64,000 nucleotides of DNA from Palsa-147 sp036513895. Its GTDB lineage: Bacteria; Acidobacteriota; Terriglobia; Acidiferrales; UBA7541. Under the pieces are notes generated by a model. The model searched no databases. It worked only from the letters and a program-made list of their open reading frames with translations, and was not told where the DNA came from. The stretch is from assembly GCA_036513895.1 (NCBI GenBank), contig DATBYF010000072.1, positions 1-64,000 on the forward strand. Reading direction: 5' to 3'. Below, in pieces: positions 25,726 through 34,855 of the stretch (position 1 is the stretch's first letter; each line of letters starts with the position of its first letter). The position numbers and the translations under genes are program-made.

Positions 25726-25956
25726 CTACTTTTCCGAATTGTCTTGCGCGGATTCGAGTCGGGTGACAGAGATTTTCAGACCTCCCGTGCCGATATCAAA
25801 TCGCTCTTTGCGCGACCGTGCTTTCCAGAACTCGCGCGTCGCTTTGGCAATGGCGACAGGAAACGAACTAGCAGCCTCGACCTTGATTGACGCGCCAGTG
25901 CCGGGACCCTTTTCACGATCGACATATTCGAACTGAACATCAAAATCACTTTTCAC
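25726..25956 (-). CDS. Small protein of unknown function, 76 residues
   Basis: The GTG start at 25954-25956 has a strong AAAGGAG ribosome site six bases ahead, which supports a real gene. The product is charged and soluble (FEYVDREKGPGTG, then FWKARSRKERFDIGTGG) with no signal or membrane segment and no motif I recognise. It is convergent with the small membrane protein gene, 27 bp away, and faces repeat-rich intergenic DNA upstream. Confidence 0.6.
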   Translation of the reverse strand: MKSDFDVQFEYVDREKGPGTGASIKVEAASSFPVAIAKATREFWKARSRKERFDIGTGGLKISVTRLESAQDNSEK

Positions 25957-26043
25957 GAGTGCTCCTTTAGTTGAACTGCATAGGCTGCGCCAGCTTGAAA
26001 CTCATAAACAGTGTAACGCATTAGGCTCGAAATGCCTGAAAGG

Positions 26044-26070
26044 CCTCACCTCTGAAGAGGTGAGCTACAT
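26044..26070. repeat. Dispersed palindromic repeat A, copy 2
   Basis: Identical to 25005-25031 over 27 bases. It lies in the 375-bp gap 25957-26331, which otherwise holds repeat B copy 1 and an inverted repeat but no gene. Confidence 0.7.
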
Positions 26071-26109
26071 TACAAGCTGATCGCGCGCGAAAAAATGTGT
26101 GGTGGCCGA

Positions 26110-26157
26110 ACGTTCGAGGCGAACGTCAAAAACGCCGGCAGGATGCCGGCGCGACGA
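26110..26157. repeat. Inverted repeat fused to dispersed repeat B, copy 1
   Basis: A perfect ACGTTCG-AGG-CGAACGT hairpin (26110-26126) runs into repeat B (26125-26157), whose core GCCGGCAGGATGCCGGC is itself a stem-loop. The 33 bases from 26125 are identical to 31124-31156. Confidence 0.7.
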
Positions 26158-26331
26158 TGGCGGTGCGCTCGGCGCGCCAATTCGTTACCGATGTCAAACG
26201 TGAAGGCAGCGTACGGCGCCAACCTTGAGAGAACATCGAGTATGAAGGTTATGAATCGGCGACGCTAGTACCTTAGGTCAGTTGTGTAGTGGCTGCGCAC
26301 TCCGCTAGCCTTTTTACGCGGGTACAACTGT

Positions 26332-28101
26332 GTGCAGATAACCGACCTCAAGCCACTCGGGACGCGACGCCTCAAGATATTGTGGATCGTGCTTGCCGCG
26401 CTGCTGCTCGTCAGCATTGCGCCGCTGTGGCTCTATCACCGTGAGGTGCTGCGGCTTAGCGAAGATAAGCTGCAGGACACCGAGCGCGTGCAGCAGCAAG
26501 AAATCGCGCGGGCGATTGCCGGGGAGATTCTTCAGTTTCAATCCAATCTGCACGAAGAATTGGCTACCCAGCGGCAATTCATGGCGTTGGGAGGTTGGAT
26601 TGAGGACGTGAACGACCCGGCGCATGCGCCTCCGGTTAGCCGGCTGCTGCAGAGCATCGTCGAGAGCAATTTGAATATTCTTTATGTGACAGCAGTGAAC
26701 CGGCAGGCGCGCGGCGAATCTGCGGGGAGCATTCGCGCGGACAAAGATCCATTCGTGGATGCCACGCTGAAACGCGCGTTCACGGCCAGCATTCAGCAGG
26801 TGAACTTTGTCAGCGAGCCATTCGCGCTGCAGCCGAATAACCGGCCGGCGCTGGTGATGTCAGTGCCGCTTTATTCGGCGGGGCAATTTACCGGGATGCT
26901 GGCGGCGGTGGTATCGCTCGATCGCGTGGTGGCGCGATTGCAGGATGCCAGCACGCACGACCGGGTGTTTTTTGTGGCCGATATTCATGGACGAATCGTG
27001 GCGCATGCGAACACGAACGAAATGATTCCGGGATTTGATGTGTCGCAAACGTCGCCGGTGGTGCAGAAATTCAAGGAATTGCCGCAGGAGTTGCGGACGA
27101 CGGCGACGATTCGATTCGATCAACCGCAGAAGGATGGGAAGCGGCCCGTCGAGATGATTGGGACATACAGCACGATTCCGGCGCTTCGTTGGGCGGTGGT
27201 GGCGCAGCGCAGCATGGAGCAGGCTCGAATTGACGCGGGTGTGGACGATCTCACGCGGGAAGCGCTGCGGTTTGTACTGGGCGCGACGTTTGTTGCGCTG
27301 CTCTTCGGGTATCTTTTCGCGCTTGGTATTACGCAGCCGATTCAGAGTCTCGTGGCGTCGACTCGCGCGATGAGCCGCGCCGAATTTCACGAACGCGTGG
27401 AAGTGAGCGGAGCCGCGGAGATCAGCGAGTTAGGCGAGACGTTCAACAACATGGCCAACGACATTGAACGCCATGTGGAGAATCTCAAGCAAGCGGCGCA
27501 GGAAAATCATGATCTCTTCCTGGGTTCGATTCGGATGCTCTCGGCGGCCATTGACGAAAAAGATCCATATACGCGAGGCCACTCAGGGCGCGTTGCGAAA
27601 TATTCGCTGATTATTGGCGAGGGGCTGGGGCTGGGGCCCGAGGATTTGGAACGCGTGAGGATCGCGGCACTGCTTCACGACGTGGGCAAAATCGGCGTAG
27701 ATGACCGCGTGCTAAAGAAGCCGGGGCAATTGACCGCGGAAGAATTCGAGCTGATGAAACAGCATACGATTAAGGGCGCGAACATTATGCGGCCTGTTGC
27801 GAAATTGAATGACGTGCTGCCGGGCATTGAGCTGCACCACGAGCGGATTGACGGCAAGGGTTATCCGTATGGGCTTCCCGGCGATCAGATACCGATGATG
27901 GCGCGGATTATCGCCGTGGCGGACACGTTTGATGCAATGACGACGAACCGGCCTTATCAATCGGCGATGGAAGTTGACTATGCGCTGGAGCGGATTCGGT
28001 CGTTTGCGGAAACGAAATTCGATCCGGCGGTTATTGCGGCGCTGGAGTCGGCGATTCATGCGGGGAGATTGCGGATTAGCGCTACGTTGGTGGAAGTTTA
28101 G
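26332..28101 (+). CDS. Membrane HD-GYP protein with extracytoplasmic sensor and HAMP
   Basis: 589 residues from GTG 26332. First membrane helix about 14-34, an extracytoplasmic Cache-like sensor to about 305, second helix about 312-335, HAMP linker to about 385, then an HD-GYP domain with GHSGRVAKYS, His449-Asp450 (LLHDVGKIG), HHERIDGKGYPYGLPG (G510-Y511-P512) and IIAVADTFDAMT. HD-GYP enzymes hydrolyse cyclic di-GMP, and all key residues are present, so it should be an active, signal-controlled phosphodiesterase. It stands alone between repeat-bearing gaps. Confidence 0.92.
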   Translation: MQITDLKPLGTRRLKILWIVLAALLLVSIAPLWLYHREVLRLSEDKLQDTERVQQQEIARAIAGEILQFQSNLHEELATQRQFMALGGWIEDVNDPAHAPPVSRLLQSIVESNLNILYVTAVNRQARGESAGSIRADKDPFVDATLKRAFTASIQQVNFVSEPFALQPNNRPALVMSVPLYSAGQFTGMLAAVVSLDRVVARLQDASTHDRVFFVADIHGRIVAHANTNEMIPGFDVSQTSPVVQKFKELPQELRTTATIRFDQPQKDGKRPVEMIGTYSTIPALRWAVVAQRSMEQARIDAGVDDLTREALRFVLGATFVALLFGYLFALGITQPIQSLVASTRAMSRAEFHERVEVSGAAEISELGETFNNMANDIERHVENLKQAAQENHDLFLGSIRMLSAAIDEKDPYTRGHSGRVAKYSLIIGEGLGLGPEDLERVRIAALLHDVGKIGVDDRVLKKPGQLTAEEFELMKQHTIKGANIMRPVAKLNDVLPGIELHHERIDGKGYPYGLPGDQIPMMARIIAVADTFDAMTTNRPYQSAMEVDYALERIRSFAETKFDPAVIAALESAIHAGRLRISATLVEV

Positions 28102-28235
28102 TTTTTTCGAATTGCGCTCGTTGACAGTATTCTCTCCCGTCAGCAAGGGCTGCCTTCGGTACTATTCCGCTTTGCCCACTACGACGGCTGAAGCGGGTCC
28201 GTTGCACTAATTTCCCAGTTGAAAATTTGCGCAGA

Positions 28236-28265
28236 AAACCGCCGGCAAGATGCCGGCGATACGAT
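28236..28265. repeat. Dispersed repeat B, copy 2 (diverged)
   Basis: Core GCCGGCAAGATGCCGGC differs from copies 1 and 3 by one base, and the flanks differ (ends GATACGAT rather than GCGACGA). It lies in the 287-bp gap between the HD-GYP gene and ftsY. Confidence 0.55.
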
Positions 28266-28350
28266 TGGCCAGTTGCTAGTCTCGATATCACGTTAATCGG
28301 CAAGCCTGCTGAGCTGTTCCACTGCACATACGCTTCGAATGGTGGTCCTC

Positions 28351-28359
28351 TGCTAGAAT
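28351..28359 (+). promoter_or_regulatory. Extended -10 element for ftsY
   Basis: TGCTAGAAT, 30 bases before the ftsY start, the same motif as at 9210 and 44765. No convincing -35. Confidence 0.5.
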
Positions 28360-28388
28360 CATTTACTCCAGAACTTAAGGTGGGGTGA

Positions 28389-29330
28389 ATGATTTCGCTG
28401 TTTGGAAAACCGGAACCGACGCTGCTTGAGCGGCTGAAAGAGTCGGTCAAAAAGACGCGAACCGAGCTTGCTGCGCAGGTGGAGCAGATTCTCACTGGCG
28501 ACAGGCCGGTGGATCCACAAGTGCTCGCACAACTTGAATCGGCGTTGCTATCGGCCGACATCGGAGTGCGCACTACGAGGGAAGTGATTGCCGCGCTGCG
28601 TGCGCAAGTAAACGAGCACAAACTCGTAGGCGCGGCGGCGCTCAAGCAGTCGCTGAAGCAGCAAATCGTCAAGATTTTGGCTGTGCCTGTTACTAGCGAG
28701 AACGGGCCGGGCGCGGCTGCGCCGCGCGTAATTTTCGTTGTCGGAGTGAACGGCACGGGGAAGACTACGACGATCGGCAAGCTTGCGAATCGGCTCACGA
28801 AGGAAGGGCGCAGCGTGGTTCTCTGTGCGGCAGACACTTTTCGCGCCGCTGCGATTGAGCAGCTTGAAATCTGGGCGCGACGTTCGGGACTCGAGATGAT
28901 CAGGCAGAAGCCTGGAGCCGATCCCGCGTCGGTGGTGTTCGACGCGTTGAGCGCTGCGAAGGCGCGCGCGGCCGACGTGGTGATCGTGGATACTGCCGGC
29001 CGGTTGCACACGAAATCGAACCTGATGGCGGAGCTCGATAAAATGAAGCGGACCGCTGCGAAGCTCGTGCCCGGTGCGCCGCACGATGTGCTGCTGGTCC
29101 TCGACGCGACGACCGGGCAAAACGGACTTACGCAAGCGCGCGAGTTTACGAGCCACGCCGGTGTGACGGGCATCGTGCTGACGAAGCTCGATGGCACGGC
29201 GAAGGGCGGAATTGTGGTGGCGATTTCGCGCGAGCTCGGCTTGCCGATTCGCTTTGTGGGAACGGGCGAGCAGATAGACGACCTGGTGCCATTTGACGCG
29301 CAAACCTACGTCAACTCACTCTTCGACTGA
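28389..29330 (+). CDS. ftsY: Signal recognition particle receptor FtsY
   Basis: 313 residues from ATG 28389 with AAGGTGGGG just ahead. The short N domain (residues 1-100) lacks the long acidic A domain of E. coli FtsY. The G domain has GVNGTGKTTTIGKL (from about 119), DTFRAAAIEQL, DTAGRLHTKSNLM, TKLDGTAKGG and the C-terminal GTGEQIDDLVPF. FtsY is the membrane receptor that docks SRP-ribosome complexes for co-translational export. The next gene, ribD, overlaps its end. Confidence 0.97.
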   Translation: MISLFGKPEPTLLERLKESVKKTRTELAAQVEQILTGDRPVDPQVLAQLESALLSADIGVRTTREVIAALRAQVNEHKLVGAAALKQSLKQQIVKILAVPVTSENGPGAAAPRVIFVVGVNGTGKTTTIGKLANRLTKEGRSVVLCAADTFRAAAIEQLEIWARRSGLEMIRQKPGADPASVVFDALSAAKARAADVVIVDTAGRLHTKSNLMAELDKMKRTAAKLVPGAPHDVLLVLDATTGQNGLTQAREFTSHAGVTGIVLTKLDGTAKGGIVVAISRELGLPIRFVGTGEQIDDLVPFDAQTYVNSLFD

Positions 29331-30477
29331 CGAAAAATCGCGAGATAATTTATGGATGTCGCGCGCTTTGGAGCTCGCGCGCGAGGGAGTTGCGCTTGCG
29401 TCGCCGAATCCAATTGTTGGAGCGGTGATTGTGCGCGCGGGGCGTGTGATTGGTGAAGGATTTCACACCTATGACGGGCGGAAGCACGCGGAAATCGTCG
29501 CACTCGAGCATGCTGGGGCAGCCGCGCGCGGGGCGACGCTTTACGTCAACCTTGAGCCGTGCTCTCACGTCGGACGAACGGGGCCTTGCTCGCGCGCCAT
29601 TATTGCCGCGGGGATTAAACGTGTGGTGGGTGCGATTCGTGATCCAAATCCACTCGTCGCCGGGAGCGGATTCCGAGAACTTCACGAGGCAGGAATTGAA
29701 GTAGAGGTCGGTGTGGGCGAAGATGAAGCGCGCACGCTGAACCAACACTTCGCGAGATGGATTCGCACGCGATTGCCGTTTGTTACGCTCAAGTCGGCGA
29801 TGACGCTCGACGGCAAAATTGCCGCTGCACGCGGAAAGACGACTTCGATCAGTTCCGCCGCGTCACGCGATGCGGTGCAGCAGCTTCGCCATGCCTCTGA
29901 TGCCGTCCTCACTGGAATTGGCACGATATTGATCGATGATCCCCTGCTGACCGATCGCACGCAGCTTCCGCGGAGGCGCCCATTGCTGCGCGTGGTGATG
30001 GATTCGAGGCTTCGATTGCCAGTGCGCTCGGCGCTGGTGAAATCGGCGCGCGAAGATGTTCTGATTTTCACGCTGGCCTCGACCAACTCACCGAAGGCTC
30101 ATGCGCTCCGTCGCGCTGGTGTTGAGGTCGTGCAATTGCCACGGCGTGGTAAGAAGCTTGATCTGCGCGCGGCGCTTGTCGAGCTTGGCAAACGGCAAAT
30201 TCTCAGCGTGCTTCTTGAAGCTGGAAGCGAATTGAACGGGGCTGCGCTGTCAGACGGAATCGTTGATAAGATAGCGCTCTTTATTGCGCCGAAGATTTTT
30301 GGCGCAAGCGATGTCGTTTGGGCGAGGTGGCCGCTCGGATCGCAAATGGTAATGCAGCGAATGCGTGGAATGCGGCCGTTGCAAAGCATCGCGTGCCGCC
30401 CGTCGGGCGCAGATATTCTCATTGAGGGATATTTCGGCAATGTTTACGGGGATCATCGAACACGTCGGAAAAATTGA
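29293..30477 (+). CDS. ribD: Bifunctional riboflavin deaminase/reductase RibD
   Basis: 394 residues from TTG 29293, overlapping ftsY by 38 bp; ATG 29356 is the other start, but the residues ahead of it (DNLWMSRALELA) align with the conserved family opening, which favours the upstream one. Deaminase zinc ligands His65 (HAEIVALE), Cys90 (EPCSH) and Cys99 (GPCSRA); the reductase domain begins at ATLKSAMTLDGKIAA-type sequence near residue 170. It catalyses the second and third steps of riboflavin synthesis. ribE overlaps its 3' end. Confidence 0.95.
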   Translation: MTRKPTSTHSSTDEKSRDNLWMSRALELAREGVALASPNPIVGAVIVRAGRVIGEGFHTYDGRKHAEIVALEHAGAAARGATLYVNLEPCSHVGRTGPCSRAIIAAGIKRVVGAIRDPNPLVAGSGFRELHEAGIEVEVGVGEDEARTLNQHFARWIRTRLPFVTLKSAMTLDGKIAAARGKTTSISSAASRDAVQQLRHASDAVLTGIGTILIDDPLLTDRTQLPRRRPLLRVVMDSRLRLPVRSALVKSAREDVLIFTLASTNSPKAHALRRAGVEVVQLPRRGKKLDLRAALVELGKRQILSVLLEAGSELNGAALSDGIVDKIALFIAPKIFGASDVVWARWPLGSQMVMQRMRGMRPLQSIACRPSGADILIEGYFGNVYGDHRTRRKN

Positions 30478-31093
30478 AGCACTCGCAGTCTCGAATGACG
30501 GCGGGCGGCTGCGCGTCAATATTTCAGGTGCGTGGGATGAAGCTGCGCCGCTGAAAATTAGCGACAGCATCGCGGTGAACGGCTGCTGCCTTACCGTCGT
30601 CGAGTGCGATTCGGACTATTTTGCGGCCGATCTTTCGGGTGAAACGCTTCGGCGCACTTCGCTTGGCGAGAAGAAACCTGGTGCGCTGTTGAATCTGGAA
30701 CGGCCGCTTGTGGCGGGCGCGCGACTTGGCGGACATTTCGTTCAGGGGCACGTGGACACGGTCGGGCAAGTTAAAAGGCTCGACCGAGAAGGCGATAGCT
30801 GGTGGCTTTCGGTGCGCGTGCCGGAAGAGTTTCGCCGCTATGTGGCTGAAAAGGGCTCGATCGCAATTGATGGGATCAGCCTGACTGTGGCGCAATGGCA
30901 TGATGGCGTGGCCGATTTCGCTATCATTCCGTTTACGTATGAGCACACGGCGGTTCACGCGCTGACGATCGGAGTTTCGGTGAATATCGAATGCGACATT
31001 CTGGCGAAGTATGTCGAGTCGCTTATGGAAGCGCGGCGTGAGCGGCCGGTTTCGCGGGTAACGGTGGAGGAATTGATTGAGCAAGGCTTCTAG
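30440..31093 (+). CDS. ribE: Riboflavin synthase alpha subunit
   Basis: 217 residues from ATG 30440, overlapping ribD by 38 bp. The MFTGIIEHVGKIE opening, the two lumazine-binding repeats (SIAVNGCCLTVV in the first, SIAIDGISLTVA in the second) and GHVDTVG mark riboflavin synthase, which dismutates two lumazine molecules to riboflavin. The lumazine synthase gene ribH is not in this window; RibBA is 8 kb downstream. No FMN riboswitch is visible before ribD. Confidence 0.96.
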   Translation: MFTGIIEHVGKIEALAVSNDGGRLRVNISGAWDEAAPLKISDSIAVNGCCLTVVECDSDYFAADLSGETLRRTSLGEKKPGALLNLERPLVAGARLGGHFVQGHVDTVGQVKRLDREGDSWWLSVRVPEEFRRYVAEKGSIAIDGISLTVAQWHDGVADFAIIPFTYEHTAVHALTIGVSVNIECDILAKYVESLMEARRERPVSRVTVEELIEQGF

Positions 31094-31123
31094 TGGCTGA
31101 AGCTCCGAACCCAGGAAAAGTAA

Positions 31124-31156
31124 GTCAAAAACGCCGGCAGGATGCCGGCGCGACGA
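31124..31156. repeat. Dispersed repeat B, copy 3
   Basis: 33 bases identical to 26125-26157, with the core stem GCCGGC-AGGAT-GCCGGC. It follows the ribE stop by 30 bp, where it could act as a transcript end. Confidence 0.7.
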
Positions 31157-31189
31157 ACGGCTGTGACGATCCGGGAGACAGGGCCTCAG

Positions 31190-31240
31190 CGGCTAAAGCC
31201 GGACTCGTTTGCAATTCTTATCGGCACGACTAAAGTCGTG
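31190..31240. repeat. Pair of short hairpins in the ribE downstream gap
   Basis: CGGCT-AA-AGCCG (31190-31201) and CACGACT-AA-AGTCGTG (31225-31240) are perfect inverted repeats with the same AA loop. They look like members of a dispersed palindrome class. A third, GTCAAG-TCATGT-CTTGAC (31275-31292), lies just before the next gene. Confidence 0.55.
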
Positions 31241-31302
31241 TCCTGACGACAATCAAATGGAACTCGGAGCGTGAGTCAAGTCATGTCTTGACAAAACTAT
31301 CG

Positions 31303-32457
31303 GTGAGCGCAGACGCAAAATTCGACGTTGTTGTGATTGGCGCGGGGGTGTTCGGCTCGTGGACGTCGAATTTTTTGCAACGCTCGGGGCGCCGCGTCCT
31401 GATTCTCGACGCGTACGGGCCGGCGAACAGCCGCGCGAGTTCCGGCGGCGAATCGCGAATCATCCGCATGGGATACGGCGCTGACGAGGTCTACACGCGC
31501 TGGTCAATGCGTTCGCTGCCGTTTTGGGAAGAACTCAACGCTAGCAGCGGCGCGAACATTTTTCATCGTACCGGCGTTCTCTGGCTATCGGCGATAGACA
31601 ATACCTACACACATGAATCTCTCCATGTGCTGAAGAAAACCGGCGTCCCTCACGAAGTGATGAACGCTGACGACGCTCGCCGGCGTTATCCGCAGATTTC
31701 GATTCCGGATGACGGTATGGCATTTCTCGAAACGACCAGCGGAGCTATCATGGCCCGGCGGGCCGTTGAGCTGGTGGTGGCCGAAGCGATTCGCAAAGGT
31801 GCGACCTACCGCTCCGAGTGCATCGAACCGCCTACCGGCAAGGGACGTCTTCCGTCGATTCGCGGACGCAACGGTGAAACCTTTTCGGCGGACACATTTG
31901 TTTTCGCGTGCGGCCCTTGGCTTCCGGCAATCTTTCCGGCGCTGCTGGGCGATCGAATCTTTCCCACGCGCCAGGAAGTTTTCTTTTTCGGAGTCCCGCC
32001 GGGCGATACGCGATTCTCGCCGCCCGCTTTGCCGACATTCCTCGATCGCTACCGCGAATATTACGGCATGCCGAACCTTGAAGGGCGCGGCTTGAAAGCT
32101 GCGTCGGACGAGCACGGCGAAGGCGCCAATCCCGATTCGCAGGAGCGTATTCCGACCGCCGAGGCGATGGAGCACGCGCGAAATTACGTCGCCGAGCGAT
32201 TCCCTGCCTTGAAGAATGCGCCTATCGTTGAAACGCGAATTTGCCAGTACGAAAATACTTCGAGCGGCGATTTTCTGATTGACCGGCATCCTGATTTTGA
32301 CAATGTGTGGCTGGTCGGTGGCGGATCGGGACATGGATTCAAGCATGGGCCCGCGCTGGGGGAATACGTAACGGAAAGAATCAATCAGGGCGGGGATGTC
32401 GAGGGGCGATTTTCGCTAGCCACAAAGCAGACGGTGAAGGCGCGCGCAGTCTACTGA
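31303..32457 (+). CDS. FAD-dependent oxidase, sarcosine oxidase/DAO type
   Basis: 384 residues from GTG 31303; an in-frame TTG at 31288 lies inside an inverted repeat and is less likely. The N-terminal FAD-binding motif is VVVIGAGVFGSWTS, and SRASSGGESRIIRMGY matches the monomeric sarcosine oxidase/N-methyltryptophan oxidase group, where FAD is attached covalently to a Cys. GSGHGFKHGPALGEYV near the C-terminus is the closing signature. It probably oxidises an amino-acid-like amine; substrate unknown. The leftward permease gene converges on it. Confidence 0.85.
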   Translation: MSADAKFDVVVIGAGVFGSWTSNFLQRSGRRVLILDAYGPANSRASSGGESRIIRMGYGADEVYTRWSMRSLPFWEELNASSGANIFHRTGVLWLSAIDNTYTHESLHVLKKTGVPHEVMNADDARRRYPQISIPDDGMAFLETTSGAIMARRAVELVVAEAIRKGATYRSECIEPPTGKGRLPSIRGRNGETFSADTFVFACGPWLPAIFPALLGDRIFPTRQEVFFFGVPPGDTRFSPPALPTFLDRYREYYGMPNLEGRGLKAASDEHGEGANPDSQERIPTAEAMEHARNYVAERFPALKNAPIVETRICQYENTSSGDFLIDRHPDFDNVWLVGGGSGHGFKHGPALGEYVTERINQGGDVEGRFSLATKQTVKARAVY

Positions 32458-32495
32458 CGCGCTTCGCGGCGGGCGCTGGCGCGAACGCGCTGGTG

Positions 32496-33929
32496 CTAAC
32501 GCGCCGCTTGACGCCTCTTCGCTCGCGCCCCTCGGAAATAAAGAATCAGCCCGAGACAAATCGCAATCAGTGTTCCGCCGACAAGCTTTGTCTCGAAGAG
32601 AAACTTGTTTTCTGCTTCGCCCGGCGGAATCAACGAAAGCACAATTCCGCCCGCAACAACTGCGAAGCCGAGCCCGCCGGCGATCCAGACACCCAACTTT
32701 CCACCGGGAATCAAGACGGCGTGCGTGTTCGCATTCCGGTCTGGCCTGTTCGAGAGCTTGATCACCGCAGCGTACATGTAAAGAAATGGAATGAAGTAAA
32801 GGATGGTTGCGGCGTCTACGAGGACTTGGTAGGCACCGGTTGTCGTCTCGTTGATTTGGCTGAGGAGCAGGACTCCTGCTGTTATGAGCGCCTGCACCAG
32901 AATCGAAACCCAAGGCGTGCGCCACTTGGGATGAATTTTGCCGAATGCGGCGGGCATGTAGTGATCGATGCCGACAACAAATGGAATGCGCGCAACTCCC
33001 GCGACGGTGGTCCCCACGCCGCCGGCGTTTCCGAACGCGGCGAGAAGGGCCGCGATCATTCCGATTGCGCCGATTCTGAGAACCGTGGATGCGACGGTCA
33101 GCGCTTGAAATACGCCGCTCTTCGGATCGGCGGAATCAGCCGGGATCAAGTTCAACACGGCGATCGTTGCTGCGATGTAGATGACGGCGATCAACGCGCC
33201 TGAAGCGTAGATTGCTCGCGGGATTGTCTTGCGCGGATCGCGAATCTCCTCGCTCATCGCCGACACGAGTTCCAATCCGACGAACGCGAACGCGATCTGC
33301 GGCCAAAAATTCACGGTGTCCCAATTCCAGTGCGGCAGCATGTTTGGGATAGTGAAATGCGTGACGGAACCCTGACGGTGCCAAAGATAAAATCCCGCGC
33401 CGACCAGCATGAGCAGCGGGACATATGTTCCGACACCGCCTGCATTCTGCAGCCACTTGCCGATGTTCAGGCCGATGATGTTCATCACGACCGCGATCGC
33501 AAGGAGGGCGAACGAGCCCCAAATTAGAAAGTGCTTGTCCTGCGCGAGATATCCATAGCGCGCACCACCGATGTATGCACCCATGGACGCGCTGGCGAGC
33601 AACAGGCCTGGAAAATAAAAAAACGTGTAGACCCAATACGTCCAGCCGGCCACGAAACCGTGAAATTCGCCGAAAGCTTCTTTCGACCAGACGTAGAGGC
33701 CGCCCTCGACGGGATAGCGCGTGGAAAGTTCGACAATGACGAGCGCGCTGGGAACGAAGAAGAAAAGCGCGGCGAGAATCCACAGGGAAATCGAAGACGT
33801 GCCGTTGTGTGCAGCGGCCGCGACCCAGCGAGGTCCGAGGACGGCTGCGATGTTGAAAAGCAGCACGTCCCAAAATCCCATTTCGCGGCGCAGTTGTTTT
33901 TTTGGATCGGTTTGCGCAGGAGCGCTCAA
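32496..33929 (-). CDS. APC-family amino acid permease
   Basis: 477 residues from a TTG at 33927-33929, with about 12 membrane helices. The opening MGFWDVLLFNIAAVLGPRWV and the YPVEGGLYVWSKEAFGEFHG loop are typical of amino acid/polyamine/organocation permeases, and LVSAMSEEIRDPRKTIPRAI is the conserved cytoplasmic loop. It would import an amino acid or amine. Its end lies 38 bp from the convergent sarcosine-oxidase-like gene, so the pair may handle related substrates, which is inference. Confidence 0.88.
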   Translation of the reverse strand: MSAPAQTDPKKQLRREMGFWDVLLFNIAAVLGPRWVAAAAHNGTSSISLWILAALFFFVPSALVIVELSTRYPVEGGLYVWSKEAFGEFHGFVAGWTYWVYTFFYFPGLLLASASMGAYIGGARYGYLAQDKHFLIWGSFALLAIAVVMNIIGLNIGKWLQNAGGVGTYVPLLMLVGAGFYLWHRQGSVTHFTIPNMLPHWNWDTVNFWPQIAFAFVGLELVSAMSEEIRDPRKTIPRAIYASGALIAVIYIAATIAVLNLIPADSADPKSGVFQALTVASTVLRIGAIGMIAALLAAFGNAGGVGTTVAGVARIPFVVGIDHYMPAAFGKIHPKWRTPWVSILVQALITAGVLLLSQINETTTGAYQVLVDAATILYFIPFLYMYAAVIKLSNRPDRNANTHAVLIPGGKLGVWIAGGLGFAVVAGGIVLSLIPPGEAENKFLFETKLVGGTLIAICLGLILYFRGARAKRRQAAR

Positions 33930-34090
33930 ATAGTTTTCCGTTGAACTGGATTATTGAATCGCCGAAAGATGCTTTGGCGAACCTGCACGATAGCAAAAAC
34001 GGCGCTGGGCAGCCATGCAGAAGTGCGAGTGGACCCGAACTAGTCATACACGGCGACATGCCACTCGCCTTGCCAGCGAGTTGGCCGCAG

Positions 34091-34855
34091 TCATGAAACG
34101 ACTTCGTCGAGCGCGGGGATCATTGCATCCTGAAGACGGAAATTCTTGAGAAATGGATCGGAAGAATTTTCGAACTCCGGCCAGGTCCCGAAAAACGCGA
34201 CGCTGCCTTCTTGCAAAAAGATGACTCGATCGGCCAGCTTCTTGGCCAGATGCGTGTCGTGGGTGACGACGATGGAAGTCTTGTGCAGCTTTGCCTTGAG
34301 GCGTGAAATCAAATCGCCGATATATGCAGCCATGAGCGGGTCAACCATGGTTGTGGGCTCGTCGTAGAGAATGGCTTCGGGGTCTTCAGCTAACGCGCGC
34401 GCAATCGCCACTGCGCGTTTTGTCCCAGTGCTCAAATCGGCGGGCAGGCGATCGGCGAATTCAGTTACTTCAAGCGTTTGCAGCAACTCCTTGACGCGCG
34501 AGCCGATTGCTTCCTGGTCGAGGCCGCGACCTTCGAGTGGAAACGCGACATTTTCGGCGACGGTGAGCGAATCGAAGAGCGCGCCCGATTGGAATACCAT
34601 CGTCACGCGTCTGCGAATCTGAGCGAACTGATTTTCGGTGAAGTCAGTGACGTCTTCGCCCGCGACGATGATCCGACCTTCGTCAGGCTTCAGAAATCCA
34701 AGCAGCAATTTCAAGCTGACGGACTTTCCGACGCCGCTGCGTCCGAGGATCACCGCGGTTTCTCCCTGATTCACGAAAAAACTCACGTCCTTGAGAACGT
34801 CCTGTTCGCCGAAGGCGATGGAAACATCGCGAAATTCGAAATAGTGTTCGCTCAT
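34091..34855 (-). CDS. MlaF-like ABC transporter ATPase, without partner genes
   Basis: 254 residues. Walker A GRSGVGKS (38-45), Q-loop Gln90 (VFQSGALFDSLTV), Walker B ILYDEPT (Asp166, Glu167) and the switch His in VVTHDTH are present. The signature reads LSTGT (142-146) rather than LSGGM, though the Ser and second Gly are kept. It resembles MlaF, which powers phospholipid movement between membranes, but no MlaE permease or MlaD gene is near. It overlaps the mobA stop by four bases. Confidence 0.85.
   Translation of the reverse strand: MSEHYFEFRDVSIAFGEQDVLKDVSFFVNQGETAVILGRSGVGKSVSLKLLLGFLKPDEGRIIVAGEDVTDFTENQFAQIRRRVTMVFQSGALFDSLTVAENVAFPLEGRGLDQEAIGSRVKELLQTLEVTEFADRLPADLSTGTKRAVAIARALAEDPEAILYDEPTTMVDPLMAAYIGDLISRLKAKLHKTSIVVTHDTHLAKKLADRVIFLQEGSVAFFGTWPEFENSSDPFLKNFRLQDAMIPALDEVVS

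Noticed and set aside
25005..31156. Possible CRISPR array
   Set aside because: The repeats are palindromic, few and kilobases apart with no regular spacers or cas genes.
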